A DNA stretch of 64,000 nucleotides from Kitasatospora sp. A2-31 (GCF_022288725.1 NZ_JAKNTA010000006.1:127278-191277); one strand, 5' to 3'; shown: positions 8,308 to 16,607, counted from the stretch's first letter. The notes: a model not told the origin generated them from the sequence alone. Program-made: numbers and translations.

Positions 8308-8445
8308 CCTGACCGTTCCCCCGCCGCCGCCCGGCTGACGTCCCGCCGCGCCCGGCCCGCCTCCCGTCCCGGGTCCGCCCGCACCTCCGGGCCGCCGCCG
8401 CGTACCCGTCTGCGCTCCCGCGCGCACCCGCGCCCCCGCACGAGG
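8308..8445 (+). promoter_or_regulatory. C-rich attenuator-like spacer behind the leader peptide
   Basis: The coding strand between the leader stop and the monooxygenase is strongly C-rich and comparatively poor in G and A, like Rho-utilisation regions. No strong intrinsic hairpin with a T-run is visible. I infer conditional Rho termination coupled to leader translation; the sequence alone does not prove it. Confidence 0.4.
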
Positions 8446-8461
8446 AAGTCAAGGCCTCACC

Positions 8462-9550
8462 ATGCCCCGCCAGCTGCACCTCTCCGCCGCCCTCGACAGC
8501 CCCGGCCACTTCGACGCCGGGCACTTCACGGCCCTCGCCCGCCTCGCCGAACGGGCCGCCCTCGACTTCGTCACCCTCGACGACTCCTACACCCCCGAAC
8601 CGCGCCGGCTCGACGCCCTCGCCACCTTCGCCCGGATCGCTCCGCTGACGCGGGGCCTCGGCCTGGTTCCGACCGTGACCACCACCCACACCGAGCCGTT
8701 CCACACCTCCATCTCGGTCAACACGCTGGACTGGGTGAGCGAGGGCCGGGCCGGCTGGCTGGTCGGGGTCTCCGACACCGAGGCCGAGACCAGGGCCTTC
8801 GGCCGCAAGGACGTCGCACCGGCCGACGTGCTCTGGGCCGAGGCCGCGGAGGCCGCCGAGGTCGCCGTGCGGCTCTGGGACAGCTGGGAGGACGACGCGG
8901 AGATCCGCGACGCCGCGACCGGCCGGTTCATCGACCGCGACAAGCTCCACTACATCGACTTCGAGGGCGCCCACTTCTCGGTGCGCGGCCCGTCCATCAC
9001 CCCGCGGCCACCGCAGGGCCGGCCCGTGCTGGCGGTGGCGGTCGCCGCCGCCGACCTCGCGCCGGACGCCCCGGCCGGCAGCCGGGCCCGGGTGGAGACC
9101 GCCGCCCGCTACGCGGACGTCGTGCTGCTGGACGCCCCCGACCGGGCGGCCCGGCTGGCAGCCGCCACCGAACTGCGGCTGCGGGCCGGCGAGGGCCCGC
9201 GGATCCTCGCCCGGCTGGACGCCGAACTCCCCGACGAGGCCGCGGTCGCCGCCCTGACCGATGAGCTCACGGCGGGCGCGGGCGGCGTCGACGGCTACCA
9301 TCTGGTGCCCGCCGAGCCCGCCCGCGACCTGACCGCCGTCGCCGATCTGATCGTCCCCGCCCTGCGCGGGCGCGGCCTCTTCCGCAGCGGCTACACCGGC
9401 CGGACCCTGCGCGACCACCTCGGCCTGGACCGCCCGGCCGGTCGCTACGGCCTCGCCGCCGCCGTGCCCGCGGCCTCCTCGGCCGCCTCCGCCGCCACCA
9501 CGGCGACCACCGCCACCACCGCCACCACCGCCTTCGAGGTGACCCGATGA
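8462..9550 (+). CDS. LLM-class flavin-dependent oxidoreductase
   Basis: A 362-residue TIM-barrel luciferase-like protein. Visible family blocks are RLAERAALDFVTLDDSYTPE near residues 22-43, THTEPFHTSISVNTLDWVSEGRAGWLVG (about 78-105) and the late HLVPAEPARDLTAVADLIVPALRGRGLF...GRTLRDHLGL tail typical of two-component FMN monooxygenases. It probably uses FMNH2 from a separate reductase to oxidise an organosulfur or related substrate; the substrate cannot be read from the sequence. It overlaps the next gene by 4 bp (ATGA), so the two are translationally coupled. The C-terminus has a short Ala/Thr repeat. The cysteine leader upstream argues for sulfur scavenging. Confidence 0.88.
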   Translation: MPRQLHLSAALDSPGHFDAGHFTALARLAERAALDFVTLDDSYTPEPRRLDALATFARIAPLTRGLGLVPTVTTTHTEPFHTSISVNTLDWVSEGRAGWLVGVSDTEAETRAFGRKDVAPADVLWAEAAEAAEVAVRLWDSWEDDAEIRDAATGRFIDRDKLHYIDFEGAHFSVRGPSITPRPPQGRPVLAVAVAAADLAPDAPAGSRARVETAARYADVVLLDAPDRAARLAAATELRLRAGEGPRILARLDAELPDEAAVAALTDELTAGAGGVDGYHLVPAEPARDLTAVADLIVPALRGRGLFRSGYTGRTLRDHLGLDRPAGRYGLAAAVPAASSAASAATTATTATTATTAFEVTR

Positions 9551-10833
9551 CGGACCGACCGCTCAAGCAGATCCACCTCGCCGCGCACTTCCCCGGCGTC
9601 AACAACACCACGGTGTGGACCGATCCGCGGTCTCGGAGCCAGATCGAGTTCTCCTCCTTCCGGCACCTCGCCGAGACCGCCGAGCGCGGGCTGTTCGACT
9701 TCCTCTTCCTCGCCGAGGGGCTGCGGCTGCGCGAGGTCAAGGGCCGCATCCACGACCTGGACGTGGTCGGGCGGCCCGAGTCGATCACCGTGCTGAACGC
9801 GCTCGCCGCCGTCACCAGCCGCCTCGGACTCGCCGCCACGGTCAACGCGACCTTCAACGAGCCGTACGAACTGGCGCGGCGGTTCGCCTCGCTCGACCAC
9901 CTCTCCGGCGGCCGGGCGGCCTGGAACGTGGTCACCTCCTCGGACGCCTTCACCGGGGAGAACTTCCGCCGCGGCGGCTACCTCGACCGCGCCGACCGGT
10001 ACACCCGCGCCGCCGAATTCGTCCAGCTGGCGCGGGAGTTCTGGGACGCCGAGGGTGACACCGTCCGGCACCGCGGCCCGCAGTTCGACGTCGAGGGCCG
10101 GCTCTCGCTGCCCCGGCCCCCGCAGGGCCACCCGGTCGTGATCCAGGCGGGGGACTCCGACGAGGGGCGGGAGTTCGCCGCCGCGACCGCCGACATCGTG
10201 TTCAGCCGGCACTCCACCCTCGCCGCCGGCCGGGCCTTCCACGCCGACGTCAAGCGACGGCTGGCCGCGTACGGGCGCAAGCCGGACGAGCTGAAGATCA
10301 TGCCGGGCGTCACCTACGTCCTCGGCGACACCGAGGACGAGGCGGCCGAGCGCGCCGCCGAGATCCGCCGCGCCCAGGTCGGACCGCGGACGGCGATCGC
10401 CTACCTGGAACAGATCTGGGGCATCGACCTCTCCGACCACGACCCGGACGGGCCGCTGCCCGCCGCCGATCCGGTGGTGGACAGCACCGTCGTCCAGGGC
10501 CGGACCAGGCTCGGCGATCCCCGCGAGATCGCCGCCCGGTGGCGGGCGGTGGCGGCCGAGAAGCGGCTCACCAGCCGCGAACTGGTGATCGAGGTGACCG
10601 GCCGGCAGTCCTTCGTCGGTACGCCGGAGGCAATCGCCGCCCAGCTCGACGCGCACGTGCAGAACGACGCGGCGGACGGCTTCATCCTGGTCCCGCACCT
10701 CACCCCGGGCGGACTGGACGACTTCGTCGACCGGGTGGTGCCGCTGCTGCAGGAGCGCGGCGTGTTCCGCACCGAGTACACCGGGACGACCCTGCGCGAG
10801 CACCTCGGCCTGCCCGTGCCCGGGCGGCGCTGA
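9547..10833 (+). CDS. NtaA/SnaA/DszA-family FMN-dependent monooxygenase
   Basis: A 428-residue protein of the nitrilotriacetate/dibenzothiophene-sulfone monooxygenase family: KQIHLAAHFPGVNNTTVWTDP at the N-terminus, LAETAERGLFDFLFLAEG (about 38-55), FASLDHLSGGRAAWNVVTSSD and the ENFRRGG block, then SLPRPPQGHPVVIQAGDSDEGREFAA, the usual C-terminal barrel signature. It needs reduced FMN from another enzyme. The start ATG lies inside the end of the upstream LLM gene (4-bp overlap). As the second gene behind a cysteine leader it probably helps release sulfur from organic compounds. No reductase or ABC transporter gene is adjacent. Confidence 0.9.
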   Translation: MTDRPLKQIHLAAHFPGVNNTTVWTDPRSRSQIEFSSFRHLAETAERGLFDFLFLAEGLRLREVKGRIHDLDVVGRPESITVLNALAAVTSRLGLAATVNATFNEPYELARRFASLDHLSGGRAAWNVVTSSDAFTGENFRRGGYLDRADRYTRAAEFVQLAREFWDAEGDTVRHRGPQFDVEGRLSLPRPPQGHPVVIQAGDSDEGREFAAATADIVFSRHSTLAAGRAFHADVKRRLAAYGRKPDELKIMPGVTYVLGDTEDEAAERAAEIRRAQVGPRTAIAYLEQIWGIDLSDHDPDGPLPAADPVVDSTVVQGRTRLGDPREIAARWRAVAAEKRLTSRELVIEVTGRQSFVGTPEAIAAQLDAHVQNDAADGFILVPHLTPGGLDDFVDRVVPLLQERGVFRTEYTGTTLREHLGLPVPGRR

Positions 10834-10942
10834 GCCGGAGGGCCTCCGCCCGCGGACCCGGGTCCCGGCGGACGGCCCGGCGTGTTCCGGTTGCCCGAGC
10901 ACCTGCGCCGGCTGGACCGCGGCGCACGCCGGCCGAGAGTGG

Positions 10943-10967
10943 AACTCCCCTACAGCGTAGGGAAGTT
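10943..10967. terminator. imperfect palindrome between convergent genes
   Basis: The right half TAGGGAAGTT mirrors the left half AACTCCCCTA around the short centre CAGCG, with a single mismatch. In RNA it makes a 10-bp stem, so a shared terminator for the monooxygenase and MBL genes is the simplest reading. The shape also resembles a TetR-family operator, but no gene starts nearby. Confidence 0.45.
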
Positions 10968-11014
10968 GACCGAGCCAACGATCCACCCGGCGCGCGCCAG
11001 GCCACCGCGACCGC

Positions 11015-11761
11015 TCAGATCCGGTAGACGGCCCCGGCCCGGGCGACGTCGACCGGGCCGGCGTAGGCGGCCTCGGCGTCGCGGCGGTTGCGTTCGGCGT
11101 CCGTCCACGGCGGGATGTGGGTGAGGACGAGCCGGCGGGCGCCCGCGGCGGTGGCGTGCTCGCCGGCCTCGCGGCCGTTGAGGTGGACGGCGCGGTAGGT
11201 GTCGCGGCCGTCGATGTAGGCGGCCTCGCAGAGGAAGAGGTCGGTGTCGCGGGCGAGCTCGACGAGTTCGGCGCTCTCGCCGGTGTCGCCGGAGTAGACG
11301 AGGCTGCGGCCGGCGTGTTCGATCCGGAAGGCGAAGGCGTCGACGGGGTGGTTGACCTGGGCGACGCCGATCCGGAACGGACCGAGGTCGAAGCTGCCGG
11401 GCGTGAGGGTGCGGAAGTCGAAGACCTCCTTCATGCCGGGGTTCTCCGGCATGTCGTAGGCGCGGGCCAGCCGCTCGGCGGTGCCCGCCGGGCCGTAGAC
11501 GGGCATCGGATCCGGGCACCCCTCGGCGCGGTAGTTCCGGGCGACCCAGTAGGCGCACAGGTCCACGCAGTGGTCGGCGTGCAGGTGGCTGAGCAGGACG
11601 GCGTCGACCTGGTAGATGTCGGCGTACTTCTGCAGGGCGCCGAGGGCGCCGTTGCCGAGGTCGAGGACGAGGCGGTAGCCGTCGGCCTCCACGAGGTAGC
11701 TGGAGCACGGCGAGTCGGCGGACGGGAAGCTCCCCGAGCACCCCACCACGGTCAGTTTCAT
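11015..11761 (-). CDS. MBL-fold metallo-hydrolase (RNase Z-like)
   Basis: A 248-residue metallo-beta-lactamase-fold protein. The metal-binding signature is HLHADHCVD (about residues 60-68), with further ligands expected in AQVNHPVDAF and YSGDTGES and the late LTHIPPW. The SGSFP and SSYLVEADGYRLVLDLGNG blocks resemble the RNase Z/arylsulfatase-like branch. I chose ATG 11761 because GGAGGGG lies upstream and MKLTVVGCSGSFP is the usual beginning. Substrate is unknown. In other streptomycetes a gene of this type lies close to rph/rdgB; here the PTS and monooxygenase genes separate them. Confidence 0.9.
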   Translation of the reverse strand: MKLTVVGCSGSFPSADSPCSSYLVEADGYRLVLDLGNGALGALQKYADIYQVDAVLLSHLHADHCVDLCAYWVARNYRAEGCPDPMPVYGPAGTAERLARAYDMPENPGMKEVFDFRTLTPGSFDLGPFRIGVAQVNHPVDAFAFRIEHAGRSLVYSGDTGESAELVELARDTDLFLCEAAYIDGRDTYRAVHLNGREAGEHATAAGARRLVLTHIPPWTDAERNRRDAEAAYAGPVDVARAGAVYRI

Positions 11762-11946
11762 CCGAGCCCCTCCGCCCCGACACGTCCTGGCTGCCACTGG
11801 TCATGGCAGTGCGGGCCGGGTGAACCGGCCGGTAGCACTGCCCTCGCGTGTGTCGAGGGTAAGGGCGGAGGGGCACTTTGCCCCCGTCTCCGTGCCGCGC
11901 TGTGGCTGGAATCACCAGAACGCCGGGACCGGGGCGCAGCGGCTGG

Positions 11947-12138
11947 TCAGCGGTGGCCGGGGCGTCGGCGGGCCCAGGCGCGGATGGTGTCGGCGTACCA
12001 GCGGGGGTGCCCGCCGTCGTCGACGACGTCGGGGTCGGGCAGCAGCCCGTGGCGGCGGTAGTTGCGGACGGTCTCGGGCTGGACGTTGATGTGGCGGGCG
12101 ATCTCGGCGTACGACCACAGGTCGGTGCTGCGGCTCAC
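11947..12138 (-). CDS. small helix-turn-helix protein (MerR/excisionase-like)
   Basis: A 63-residue protein from GTG 12138, supported by GGAGGTGA seven bases upstream. It is almost entirely one winged-helix-like DNA-binding unit: WSYAEIARHINVQPETVRNYRRHGLLPDPD, followed by HPRWYADTIRAWARRRPG. The pattern matches single-domain MerR/AlpA/excisionase-type proteins common in streptomycetes. There is no effector domain. It is divergent from the PemK-like gene 184 bp away, so it could regulate that gene, but I see no clear operator. Confidence 0.82.
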   Translation of the reverse strand: MSRSTDLWSYAEIARHINVQPETVRNYRRHGLLPDPDVVDDGGHPRWYADTIRAWARRRPGHR

Positions 12139-12322
12139 GGGGTCACCTCCGCGGTGCGTGGGGGCGTGCACGATCAGCCTTTCCGGCGCCCGCGGCGGCG
12201 CCACGGCAGAACGGGCGCTGTGGTCATACCGTGACGAACCGGGATCGCGACGCGGACAAATCACCGAATGTCACGCCGGCGACGGTGGTGGCGGCGGGTG
12301 GGTGCCCGGTACGGTTCGCCGC

Positions 12323-12784
12323 ATGACCAACTACTGGTGGCTCGGGCTCTGGACGGTCGCCGCGGCGGTGGGCGCCGTGACAGCGGTTCGGTGGCGGGCA
12401 CGCCGGCCGGAACGCCGGGCACCCGCGCCGACGGCGCCGCCGCGGTCGCGTCCGCAGCGGAGGCGGGCGGACGGCCCGGCGCCGCAGGAGATCTGGTGGG
12501 CGGAGGTGCCGTTCGAGGACGGCCCCGGGGCGAAGGACCGCCCCTGCCTGGTGCTGCGGGTGAACGGTCGGACCGCGACCGTCGCGAAGATCACCAGTAA
12601 GCACCACGCCGAGCGTCCGGGGGTGCTGCCGCTGCCGCCCGGCTCGGTGGGCGACCGCCAGGGCCGGAGCAGTTGGCTGGAGACGGACGAGCTGCGCGAG
12701 GTGCCGCTCGGCGCCTTCCGCCGCCGGGCCGGTGAGGTGGACCGGCAGATCTGGGCCCGCGCGCAGCGGGCCGTCCGGTCCTGA
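12323..12784 (+). CDS. membrane-anchored PemK/MazF-like protein
   Basis: A 153-residue protein. Residues 5-21 (WWLGLWTVAAAVGAVTAV) form a likely membrane anchor, followed by a basic Arg/Pro-rich linker (about 22-50). From residue 54 the PemK/MazF SH3-like barrel begins: EIWWAEVPFEDGPGAKDRPCLVLRV, then a region matching the usual second half. MazF/PemK toxins are mRNA-cutting endoribonucleases, but there is no adjacent antitoxin of the MazE type; the neighbouring small HTH protein is divergent. It may therefore not act as a classical toxin. A -10-like TACGGT lies about 8 bp before ATG, suggesting a leaderless transcript. Confidence 0.8.
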   Translation: MTNYWWLGLWTVAAAVGAVTAVRWRARRPERRAPAPTAPPRSRPQRRRADGPAPQEIWWAEVPFEDGPGAKDRPCLVLRVNGRTATVAKITSKHHAERPGVLPLPPGSVGDRQGRSSWLETDELREVPLGAFRRRAGEVDRQIWARAQRAVRS

Positions 12785-12845
12785 GCGCGCCGGGATCGCG
12801 GGGGGCTCGGGCCGGCGCCCCGGACGGGGCTCGCGCCCGGGGGCG

Positions 12846-13814
12846 TCAGGCCCAGAGCTGGCCCTGCAGGGCTTCGACCGCGGCCTCGGTCGACTCGGCG
12901 GTGTAGATGCCGGTGGAGAGGTACTTCCAGCCGCCGTCCGCGACGACGAAGACGATGTCCGCGCGCTGCCCGGCCGCGGCCGCCTTGCGGCCGGCGCCGA
13001 TCGCGGCGTGCAGGATGGCGCCGGTCGAGACGCCTGCGAAGATGCCCTCCTGCTGGAGGAGTTCGCGGGTGCGGCGGACGGCGTCGGCGGAGCCGACCGA
13101 GAAACGGGTGGTGAGCACCTCGGCGTCGTACAGCTCGGGGACGAAGCCCTCGTCGAGGTTGCGCAGACCGTAGACCAGGTCGTCGTAGCGCGGCTCGGCG
13201 GCGACGATCCGCACGCCGGGGACCTTCTCGCGCAGGAAGCGGCCGGTGCCCATCAGGGTGCCGGTGGTGCCGAGGCCGGCCACGAAGTGGGTGACGGTCG
13301 GCAGGTCGGCGAGGATCTCCGGCCCGGTGGTGGCGTAGTGGGCGCCGGCGTTGTCCGGGTTGCCGTACTGGTAGAGCATCACCCAGTCGGGGTGCTCGGC
13401 GGCGATCTCCTTGGCCATCCGCACCGCGGTGTTGGAGCCGCCGGCCGCCGGGGAGGGGATGATCTCGGCGCCCCACATGCGCAGCAGTTCGCGGCGCTCC
13501 TCGCTGGTGTTCTCGGGCATCACGCAGACCATGCGGTAGCCCTTGAGCTTGGCGGCCATGGCGAGCGAGATGCCGGTGTTGCCGCTGGTGGGCTCGAGGA
13601 TGGTGCAGCCGGGGGTGAGCAGTCCGGCGGCCTCGGCGCGCTCGATCATGTGCAGCGCCGGGCGGTCCTTGATGGACCCGGTGGGGTTGCGGTCCTCCAG
13701 CTTGGCCCAGAGGGTGACCAGGCCCTCGGTGTTGCCGGGGACGGCGGCGGAGATGCGTGGCAGGCGGACCAGCGGGGTGTTGCCGACGGCTTCGAGCGGG
13801 CTGTCGTAACGCAA
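12846..13814 (-). CDS. cysM: CysO-dependent cysteine synthase (CysM)
   Basis: A 322-residue PLP enzyme of the O-acetylserine/O-phosphoserine sulfhydrylase family. PLP-binding Lys49 lies in NPTGSIKDRPA; the phosphate/substrate loop is EPTSGNTG (74-81) and the glycine loop is GLGTTGTLMG near 188-197. Together with the adjacent CysO sulfur carrier and Mec protease this is the CysM type that takes sulfur from CysO thiocarboxylate and uses O-phosphoserine, as known in Mycobacterium tuberculosis. It is the last gene of the operon, 80 bp after cysO. The cluster is preceded by a cysteine leader peptide. Confidence 0.95.
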   Translation of the reverse strand: MRYDSPLEAVGNTPLVRLPRISAAVPGNTEGLVTLWAKLEDRNPTGSIKDRPALHMIERAEAAGLLTPGCTILEPTSGNTGISLAMAAKLKGYRMVCVMPENTSEERRELLRMWGAEIIPSPAAGGSNTAVRMAKEIAAEHPDWVMLYQYGNPDNAGAHYATTGPEILADLPTVTHFVAGLGTTGTLMGTGRFLREKVPGVRIVAAEPRYDDLVYGLRNLDEGFVPELYDAEVLTTRFSVGSADAVRRTRELLQQEGIFAGVSTGAILHAAIGAGRKAAAAGQRADIVFVVADGGWKYLSTGIYTAESTEAAVEALQGQLWA

Positions 13815-13894
13815 GGGGGGCCTCCGGCAACGGCGGTGAGGGTTCGGGGCGGCCGCGTCCCCGCCCGCGCGGCCGGCGGGCGGGGGCGCGGGGG

Positions 13895-14173
13895 TCAGCG
13901 GGCGCCGCCGGCCACGGCGGGCAGGATGGTGACGCTGTCGCCGTCGGCGACGGCGGTGGAGATGCCCTCCAGGAAGCGGACGTCCTCGTCGTTCAGGTAG
14001 ACGTTGACGAAGCGGCGCAGCTCGCCGCCCTCCAGCAGGCGGGCGGCGATGCCCGGGTGGCGGGCGTCGAGGTCCTGGAAGAGTTCCCCGAGGTTGCTGC
14101 CGGTGCCCTCGACGGCCTTGGCGCCGTCGGTGTAGGTGCGGAGGATGGTCGGGATGCGGACCTCGATGGCCAT
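13895..14173 (-). CDS. cysO: CysO sulfur-carrier protein (ThiS/MoaD family)
   Basis: A 92-residue ubiquitin-like protein, start ATG 14173 supported by AGGAG. The MoaD-type pattern is clear (EVRIPTILRTYT at the N-terminus; VNVYLNDEDVRFL; ADGDSVTILPAVAGG). The diglycine that is adenylated and converted to a thiocarboxylate is followed by two extra residues, so the chain ends GGAR, not GG. Something must remove the AR dipeptide before activation; the Mec-type JAMM protease encoded upstream is the obvious candidate. It feeds sulfur to CysM. Confidence 0.93.
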   Translation of the reverse strand: MAIEVRIPTILRTYTDGAKAVEGTGSNLGELFQDLDARHPGIAARLLEGGELRRFVNVYLNDEDVRFLEGISTAVADGDSVTILPAVAGGAR

Positions 14174-14277
14174 GGGTGCGCTCCTGTGCGAGTCGTGAGG
14201 TGGGATGGGCCGCAGCGGTCGCGGCAGGGCTGGGTGGGCCCGTGGCGCAAGGCCTGCGGCGGGCCTGGGCGGGCTGC

Positions 14278-14397
14278 TCAGCGAGCGCGCGCCGGCGTGC
14301 GGGGACAGATCGCGCCGGCGTGCCGGCACAGGTCGATGTGCAGGCGCGCCACGAGGCGGGTGCCCGGGGCCTGGTTGCTCACATCGACGGAACGCAT
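14278..14397 (-). CDS. cysteine-responsive leader peptide of cysO-cysM
   Basis: A 39-residue ORF with RLVARLHIDLCRHAGAIC in its second half, an excellent match to the R-x-H-x-D-L-x-R...C leader signature. A -10-like TATACG (14411-14406) sits about eight bases before ATG 14397, so translation probably starts on a leaderless transcript; an in-frame GTG five codons in is an alternative. The peptide stops 105 bp before cysO, and the spacer on the transcribed strand is C-rich with a GGCCC...GGGCC stem. It should couple cysO-cysM expression to cysteine availability. mec lies upstream of this promoter and so may escape the control. Confidence 0.82.
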   Translation of the reverse strand: MRSVDVSNQAPGTRLVARLHIDLCRHAGAICPRTPARAR

Positions 14398-14480
14398 GGG
14401 CTCATCGTATAGATTCCCGGCCCTGCGGGAACATGCCTGTCTCGGGATCCGGATGTTTCCGTTTCCCCTGGTGAGACGAA

Positions 14481-14518
14481 GCGGCCCGCCGACCGCTCGG
14501 GGAGGGTCCGCGGGCCGC
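14481..14518 (-). terminator. hairpin after mec
   Basis: GCGGCCCGC (14481-14489) pairs with GCGGGCCGC (14510-14518) just downstream of the mec stop codon. It would isolate mec from the leader-cysO-cysM unit. Confidence 0.7.
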
Positions 14519-14544
14519 GTCCAGGTGGGTGCCGGCCAGGCCGC

Positions 14545-14967
14545 TCAGGCCTCGACGACCTGGACGTCTTCCTCCGTGATCTCGCCGTCCACGATGCGGA
14601 ACGAGCGGAACTGGTACGGGTCGTCGGGGCCGTTGCCCTCGGCGGTGGAGACCAGGACGTAGTGGGCGAACGGCTCGGAGGCGTAGCTCACGTCGGTGCG
14701 CGACGGGTAGGCCTCGGTCGCGGTGTGCGAGTGGTAGACGATCACGGGCTCCTCGTCCCGCTCGTCCATCTCCCGGTAGAGCTTGAGCAGATCGCCCGAG
14801 TCGAACTCGTAGAAGGTGGGCGAGCGGGCGGCGTTGAGCATCGGGACGAACCGCTCGGGCCGACCGGTGCCGGCCGGTCCGGCGACCACACCGCAGGCCT
14901 CGTCCGGGTGGTCGGCGCGGGCGTGGGCGACGATCGCGTCGCGCAGTTCTCGAGTGATGGTCAGCAT
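14545..14967 (-). CDS. mec: JAMM/Mov34 metalloprotease (Mec+ type)
   Basis: A 140-residue stand-alone JAMM peptidase. The zinc motif is H79-S-H81 ... S89-x-x-D92 (HSHTATEAYPSRTD) and the catalytic Glu is Glu23 in PDEACGVV. In M. tuberculosis the homologue releases cysteine from the CysO-cysteine adduct. Here it may also trim the C-terminal AR from pro-CysO to expose the diglycine, as the JAMM protein QbsD does for QbsE. It lies directly upstream of the leader-cysO-cysM unit on the same strand but with its own terminator. Confidence 0.92.
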   Translation of the reverse strand: MLTITRELRDAIVAHARADHPDEACGVVAGPAGTGRPERFVPMLNAARSPTFYEFDSGDLLKLYREMDERDEEPVIVYHSHTATEAYPSRTDVSYASEPFAHYVLVSTAEGNGPDDPYQFRSFRIVDGEITEEDVQVVEA

Positions 14968-15032
14968 GCGGTCAGGATAGCCACGCCGCGGCGGCTGCCC
15001 GCCGGGTGTCCACGGCGTGGTCCACCTGTCGG

Positions 15033-16484
15033 TCAGCTGCCGCTCCCGGAGCGCAGCTGGTCGGGGGCGACGGCGTCGACGGCCTCCGGGCGGCGGCGCT
15101 TGAGCACCTGGTAGCCGATCACCAGGACCACGGCCCAGCAGGGGAAGACGTAGAGCGAGATCCGGTTGTCCTCGTCCAGCGCGATCAGCACGACCACCAT
15201 GGCGAGGAAGGCGAGCGCGGCCCAGCTGCTCCAGACGCCGCCGGGCGCCTTGAAGGTGGGCGCCGGCAGCCGGCCGCTCGTCCAGGCCCGGCGGTAGCGG
15301 ATCTGGCTGATCAGGATCATCGCCCAGGTCCAGAGGCCGCAGACGGTGGCGACCGAGGTGATGTACTCGAACGCCCGCGCCGGGACGAAGGCGTTCAGCA
15401 GCACGCCGAGGCCCATCAGCGCGCAGGAGAGGGTGATCGCGGCGGCGGGCGTGCGGCGGGAGTTGAGCGTGGTCAGCCCCTTGGGGGCCTGGCCGCGCAG
15501 CGCGAGGTCGCGCAGCATCCGGCCGGTGGAGTACATGCCGGAGTTGCAGGAGGAGAGCGCGGCGGTGAGCACCACGAAGTTGATGATGCCGGCCGCGGCG
15601 GGGATGCCGATCTTGCCGAAGGCGGCGACGAACGGGCTGACGCCGGGCTGGAACTCGGTCCACGGGACGAGCGAGAGGATGACCACCAGGGCACCGATGT
15701 AGAACAGGGCGATGCGCCACGGCAGGGTGTTGATGGCGCGCGGCAGGGTCTTCTGCGGGTCCTCGCTCTCGCCCGCGGTGACGCCGACGAGTTCGACGCC
15801 CAGGTAGGCGAACATGACGATCTGCAGGGTCATCACGGTGGCGCCGATGCCCTTGGGGAAGAAGCCGCCGTCCGCCCAGAGGTGGCTGACCGAGGCGGTG
15901 TCACCGGCGTCGCTGAAGCCGAGGGTGAGCACGCCGATGCCGATCAGGATCATGCCGATGATGGCGGTGACCTTGACCATGGAGAACCAGAACTCGATCT
16001 CGCCGAACAGCTTCACCGAGATGAGGTTGGCCGCGTAGAGGACCACCAGGAAGGTGAGGGCGCTGGCCCACTGCGGGATGCCGGGCGCCCAGAACTTCAC
16101 GTAGACGGCGGCCGCGGTGGTCTCCGCCATGCCGGTGACGACCCAGAACAGCCAGTACGTCCAGCCGGTCACGTAGCCGGCGAACGGGCCGAGGAACTCC
16201 CGCGCGTACTCGGCGAAGCTGCCGGAGACCGGGCGGTAGGTGAGCAGCTCGCCGAGCGCCCGCATGATCGCGAAGATCACCACGCCGGCCACGGCGTACG
16301 ACAGGATCAGGCTGGGGCCGGACTTGGAGATCGCGGTGCCGGCGCCGAGGAAGAGGCCGGTTCCGATCGCGCCGCCGATGGCGATCATCTGGATCTGGCG
16401 GCCGCCCAGCCCCCGCTGGTAGCCCTCCTCGTCCTGCGCGGCGGGCCCGGTACGGACCTCTTCGTCGTACAGCTGCTCGGCCAT
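15033..16484 (-). CDS. APC-family amino-acid permease
   Basis: A 483-residue transporter with about 12 hydrophobic segments. The APC signature GLGGRQIQMIAIGGAIGTGLFLGAG opens TM1, followed by SLILSYAVAG, the EFWFSMVKV segment and YLGVELVGVTAGESEDP, which together resemble the CycA/AnsP/aromatic amino-acid permease branch (AAT family). Substrate cannot be fixed from sequence; D-Ala/D-Ser/Gly or asparagine are likely for this branch. ATG 16484 is preferred; the open frame upstream lacks family similarity. It is monocistronic. Confidence 0.93.
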   Translation of the reverse strand: MAEQLYDEEVRTGPAAQDEEGYQRGLGGRQIQMIAIGGAIGTGLFLGAGTAISKSGPSLILSYAVAGVVIFAIMRALGELLTYRPVSGSFAEYAREFLGPFAGYVTGWTYWLFWVVTGMAETTAAAVYVKFWAPGIPQWASALTFLVVLYAANLISVKLFGEIEFWFSMVKVTAIIGMILIGIGVLTLGFSDAGDTASVSHLWADGGFFPKGIGATVMTLQIVMFAYLGVELVGVTAGESEDPQKTLPRAINTLPWRIALFYIGALVVILSLVPWTEFQPGVSPFVAAFGKIGIPAAAGIINFVVLTAALSSCNSGMYSTGRMLRDLALRGQAPKGLTTLNSRRTPAAAITLSCALMGLGVLLNAFVPARAFEYITSVATVCGLWTWAMILISQIRYRRAWTSGRLPAPTFKAPGGVWSSWAALAFLAMVVVLIALDEDNRISLYVFPCWAVVLVIGYQVLKRRRPEAVDAVAPDQLRSGSGS

Positions 16485-16607
16485 GGTTGCACCGTCCTGG
16501 TGGTCTCTTGGGGCTAGCAGTCGTACCACGCCCGGTCCGGATACCGGTGACCATCTGAGCGACATTTGAGCATGGAGTCGCATGGTTTCGCCCGATTCGG
16601 ACGGATA

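Noticed and set aside
10943..10967. TetR-type operator reading of the palindrome
   Set aside because: It lies between convergent gene ends, with no regulated start nearby; a terminator stem explains it better.
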